Part shown: positions 4,790 through 6,454 of the stretch, one piece after another
Position numbering within the stretch: the first letter of the stretch is position 1
Layout of the letters: the number at the start of each line of letters is the position of its first letter
Assembly (NCBI GenBank): GCA_009916335.1
Contig: SAAR01000193.1
Coordinates: forward strand, 1 to 6,454
Direction: 5' to 3'
Length of the DNA stretch: 6,454 nt
From: Erysipelotrichia bacterium
GTDB lineage: Bacteria > Bacillota_I > Bacilli_A > Erysipelotrichales > Erysipelotrichaceae
Notes under the pieces: model-generated
The model's database searches: none
What the model was told of the DNA's origin: nothing
Seen by the model: the letters and a program-made list of their open reading frames with translations, nothing else
Made by a program: the position numbers and the translations under genes

Positions 4790-5746
4790 CTATCGTTTTC
4801 CCTTTTTAATTTCATACATTCTTTCGTCTGCATCCTGCATGATAGCAGAGCGTTCAGTATGAATTTTCTCATCATATTCAATAATCCCTGCAGAAAAATC
4901 TATGTTGTATTTTTTTTGAGAATTAAGATTGTAGCTGGTAATCCCGGCCCTCAATTTATGAAGGAATTCTTCTGCTTCTTTATAGGTTGACTCGGGTAAT
5001 AGAACACCAAATTCATCACCTCCTAATCTTGCAACAACGCTTTTTGAACTACTAAGATCTTCCAGCATATCTGCAAAATTGCAAAGTACTTCATTACCTT
5101 CTGAATGACCGAAGTTATCATTGATTGGTTTAAAATTATCGAGATCTATGATCAGAACACAGAATGTTTTTTTCTTTTTTTTGGCTTTTCTTAACGATTC
5201 ATCCGTCATTAGGGCGAAAGAACGCCGGTTACATATACCTGTCAAAGGATCAGTAGTTGCTTCGTTTATTATTCTAAACTCATCCTCTACGATTTCTGCT
5301 AAATCTTTAAGCAATAAGAAGTCATCTCTGGTTAATACTCTTGGTTCTGTATCAATAATACATATTGTTCCAGCTATCTCACCATCTGGCAGTCTTACGG
5401 GCTGCCCTGCATAAAACCGGATATAAGGATCATTTTTAACTAATTTATTTTCTTTGAATCTTGGATCAAGGCTTGCATCGGGCACTATTAATGGTTCACT
5501 AAGATCTACTGCTATTGTACAAAATGAATCACTTCTATCTGTCTCTTTTATCTTCAGCCCATAACATGACTTAAACCATTGCCTGTCTCTATCAATTAAT
5601 GAAACAAGTGCTATTGGTACATCAAAGAGTTTGGTGGCAATCCTCGTCAATCTGTCAAATCGTTCTTCAGATTTTGTATCAAGGATCCCCATAGAATATA
5701 ATGATAATAACCTGTTCTCTTCTTTATGGTTTGTCATAATTTTCAT
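4790..5746 (-). CDS. GAF-GGDEF diguanylate cyclase
   Basis: Predicted to make cyclic-di-GMP from two GTP in the cytoplasm; there is no signal peptide or membrane segment. In 318 residues, a GAF sensor (about 11-158; ILDTKSEERFDRL, PIALVSLID, FYAGQPVRLPDG, GTICIID) is followed by the GGDEF domain (about 164-316; TTDPLTGICNRR, DLDNFKPIND with metal ligand D201, and RLGGDEFGVLL with GGDEF at 242-246). The product-inhibition I-site RxxD expected just upstream is SSKS, so feedback inhibition is probably absent. The GAF class matches the common form starting near 'YGILDT...EERFDRLT', but its ligand is unknown. Start: the ATG at 5746 and the in-frame ATG at 5737 both lack a clear ribosome binding site; the longer form is given. 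A run of five Lys codons (residues 189-193) contains an A AAA AAG heptamer in frame. It converges on the EAL phosphodiesterase gene with 26 bases between the two stops. Confidence 0.9.
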   Translation of the reverse strand: MKIMTNHKEENRLLSLYSMGILDTKSEERFDRLTRIATKLFDVPIALVSLIDRDRQWFKSCYGLKIKETDRSDSFCTIAVDLSEPLIVPDASLDPRFKENKLVKNDPYIRFYAGQPVRLPDGEIAGTICIIDTEPRVLTRDDFLLLKDLAEIVEDEFRIINEATTDPLTGICNRRSFALMTDESLRKAKKKKKTFCVLIIDLDNFKPINDNFGHSEGNEVLCNFADMLEDLSSSKSVVARLGGDEFGVLLPESTYKEAEEFLHKLRAGITSYNLNSQKKYNIDFSAGIIEYDEKIHTERSAIMQDADERMYEIKKGKR

Positions 5747-5783
5747 CTTGAGTGGTTATTGCAGGGTAGTGTTGGTTATCGCT

Positions 5784-5811
5784 ATCTTATCAGAATTGTC
5801 CTGGAACTCAA
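5784..5811 (-). promoter_or_regulatory. Predicted promoter of the GAF-GGDEF gene
   Basis: On the minus strand a -35-like TTGAGT (5806-5811) and a -10-like TAAGAT (5784-5789) are separated by 16 bases, with an extended TG dinucleotide just before the -10. Transcription would start near 5777, about 30 bases before the ATG at 5746. Both hexamers are imperfect, four of six to consensus each. Confidence 0.35.
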
Positions 5812-6050
5812 TAATCCCAATATCTCATAATCATATAAAACTTAACAAGTTTCCAATACATCATGATGAATAGTGAACTGTTACATCTAATCATCTGTGA
5901 CCTGAAGCGCTCATTATACACTTCCATGTATTCAGAATGCATAATGATTTGTATATTAAAAATCGCCATAACTTACAATGACTTATTTTTTGTGGCACAT
6001 TTAAAGCGCATCTGTTCAAATAAATGTAAAGACATTAATGCTTGATCTTC

Positions 6051-6266
6051 ATGGTTTCTTATGAAAATCAGTGGCTGAAGAAACGTATGGCAGTTCTGAA
6101 TCTGAACAAGACGAAACGGCATGAAAGGCTCAAGAAAATTGTCCAGGAAGGTGCATAGTTTCCTTATCCAATATTTTCTACTGAGGGTATATTGTATCAG
6201 CTTAAGACAGGAACTGTTGATACAGAACAGAAAAGTTCAACACAGCCTGAATCTGCGCGACGCTAA
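6051..6266 (+). pseudogene. Possible degraded ORF interrupted by one amber codon
   Basis: From ATG 6051 a frame reads 35 residues (MVSYENQWLKKRMAVLNLNK, then a basic helix-like part ending KKIVQEGA) to TAG at 6156-6158. It continues in the same frame for 35 more sense codons (FPYPIFSTEG..., ending SARR) to TAA at 6264. The first half is basic and has CTG-rich, ordinary codons, unlike the random AT-rich frames nearby. No ribosome binding site is visible. It could be an independent 35-residue protein, a gene broken by a stop, or chance. I do not recognise the product. Confidence 0.2.
6193..6224. repeat. Inverted repeat TGTATCA/TGATACA
   Basis: Exact 7-base arms at 6193-6199 and 6218-6224 enclose 18 bases. 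They lie inside the possible degraded frame. The purpose is unknown and chance is possible. Confidence 0.3.
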
Positions 6267-6454
6267 ATTTTTTCCTTCTGGCGAACCAACAAACAGCCCG
6301 TTTATAGATAGATTCTGCAGACGACAAAAGGATTACCCCCTGAAATTGCACTGACTTGTCACCTGAAGATGTGCAGGACAAGCCAGATTACTCTGACAAG
6401 GGATACCATCGTAATTTAGCAAAAACACCTAAGACCTAAACGACAGCTAAGTAC

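Larger units (their letters stand above)
5812..6454. other. Region without a confident gene
   Basis: Frames here are short, overlap on both strands and lack ribosome binding sites. Examples are 49 codons on the minus strand at 5973-6122, and plus-strand frames at 5863-6045 and 6121-6354. The part after about 6050 looks less AT-rich than the rest and may be a worn gene relic, described separately. No transposase motif, tRNA or recombination site was recognised. Confidence 0.5.

Noticed and set aside
5121..5414. Plus-strand frame inside the GAF-GGDEF gene
   Set aside because: Antisense shadow of a clear family protein.
5863..6045. Plus-strand 60-codon frame starting MMNSELLHL
   Set aside because: No ribosome binding site and rich in Cys, Ile and Met as expected of random AT-rich DNA.
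5973..6122. Minus-strand 49-codon frame starting MPFRLVQIQN
   Set aside because: Overlaps the possible plus-strand relic, its composition is not convincing and there is no neighbouring support.
6121..6354. Plus-strand 77-codon frame starting MKGSRKLSRK
   Set aside because: No ribosome binding site, and it overlaps the competing frame at 6051-6266. The second half looks slightly protein-like, but not enough to call.

Overview
The window looks like an AT-rich accessory islet from a gamma-proteobacterium, most likely a member of the Enterobacterales. This is a judgement from the protein styles (LuxR-type regulator with a receiver-like N-terminus, GAF-GGDEF and membrane EAL proteins, very short membrane proteins) and base composition. 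No housekeeping gene or RNA gene is present to fix the taxon. No tRNA, rRNA, CRISPR array or intact insertion sequence was found.

Left half, 1-2368, minus strand. A row of genes runs right to left. First comes a 40-residue membrane protein (2246-2368, very good ribosome binding site). Then a 211-residue winged-helix protein of unknown function (1321-1956), a possible 28-residue ORF (1189-1275), and a LuxR-family regulator (550-1163) broken by a one-base frameshift just before its DNA-binding helices. Last is a 45-residue membrane protein (379-516). From the winged-helix gene onward the gaps are 45, 25 and 33 bases, which suggests one transcript. Positions 1-378 hold no gene I can support.

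Right half, 2779-5811. A membrane-anchored EAL protein (2880-4763, plus strand) has all the residues expected of a cyclic-di-GMP phosphodiesterase, and its GGDEF domain is degenerate. Facing it is a soluble GAF-GGDEF protein (4790-5746, minus strand) with an intact GGDEF motif and no inhibitory I-site. The two genes converge on one symmetric hairpin that can terminate both transcripts. The pair can therefore break down and make the same second messenger. The left-hand regulators plus this pair resemble the layout of surface-structure (fimbria, matrix) control loci, but no structural gene is in the window, so that link is inference.

Regulatory layer. Inverted repeats built on the half-site TGTAAYC/GRTTACA occur after the winged-helix gene (spacer 28) and across the predicted EAL promoter (spacer 25). 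A related GTAAC/GTTAC pair sits in the winged-helix leader. A 16-codon leader ORF lies in frame with the EAL gene and is separated from it by one TAA. From 5812 to 6454 there is no confident gene, only a possible degraded reading frame (6051-6266).
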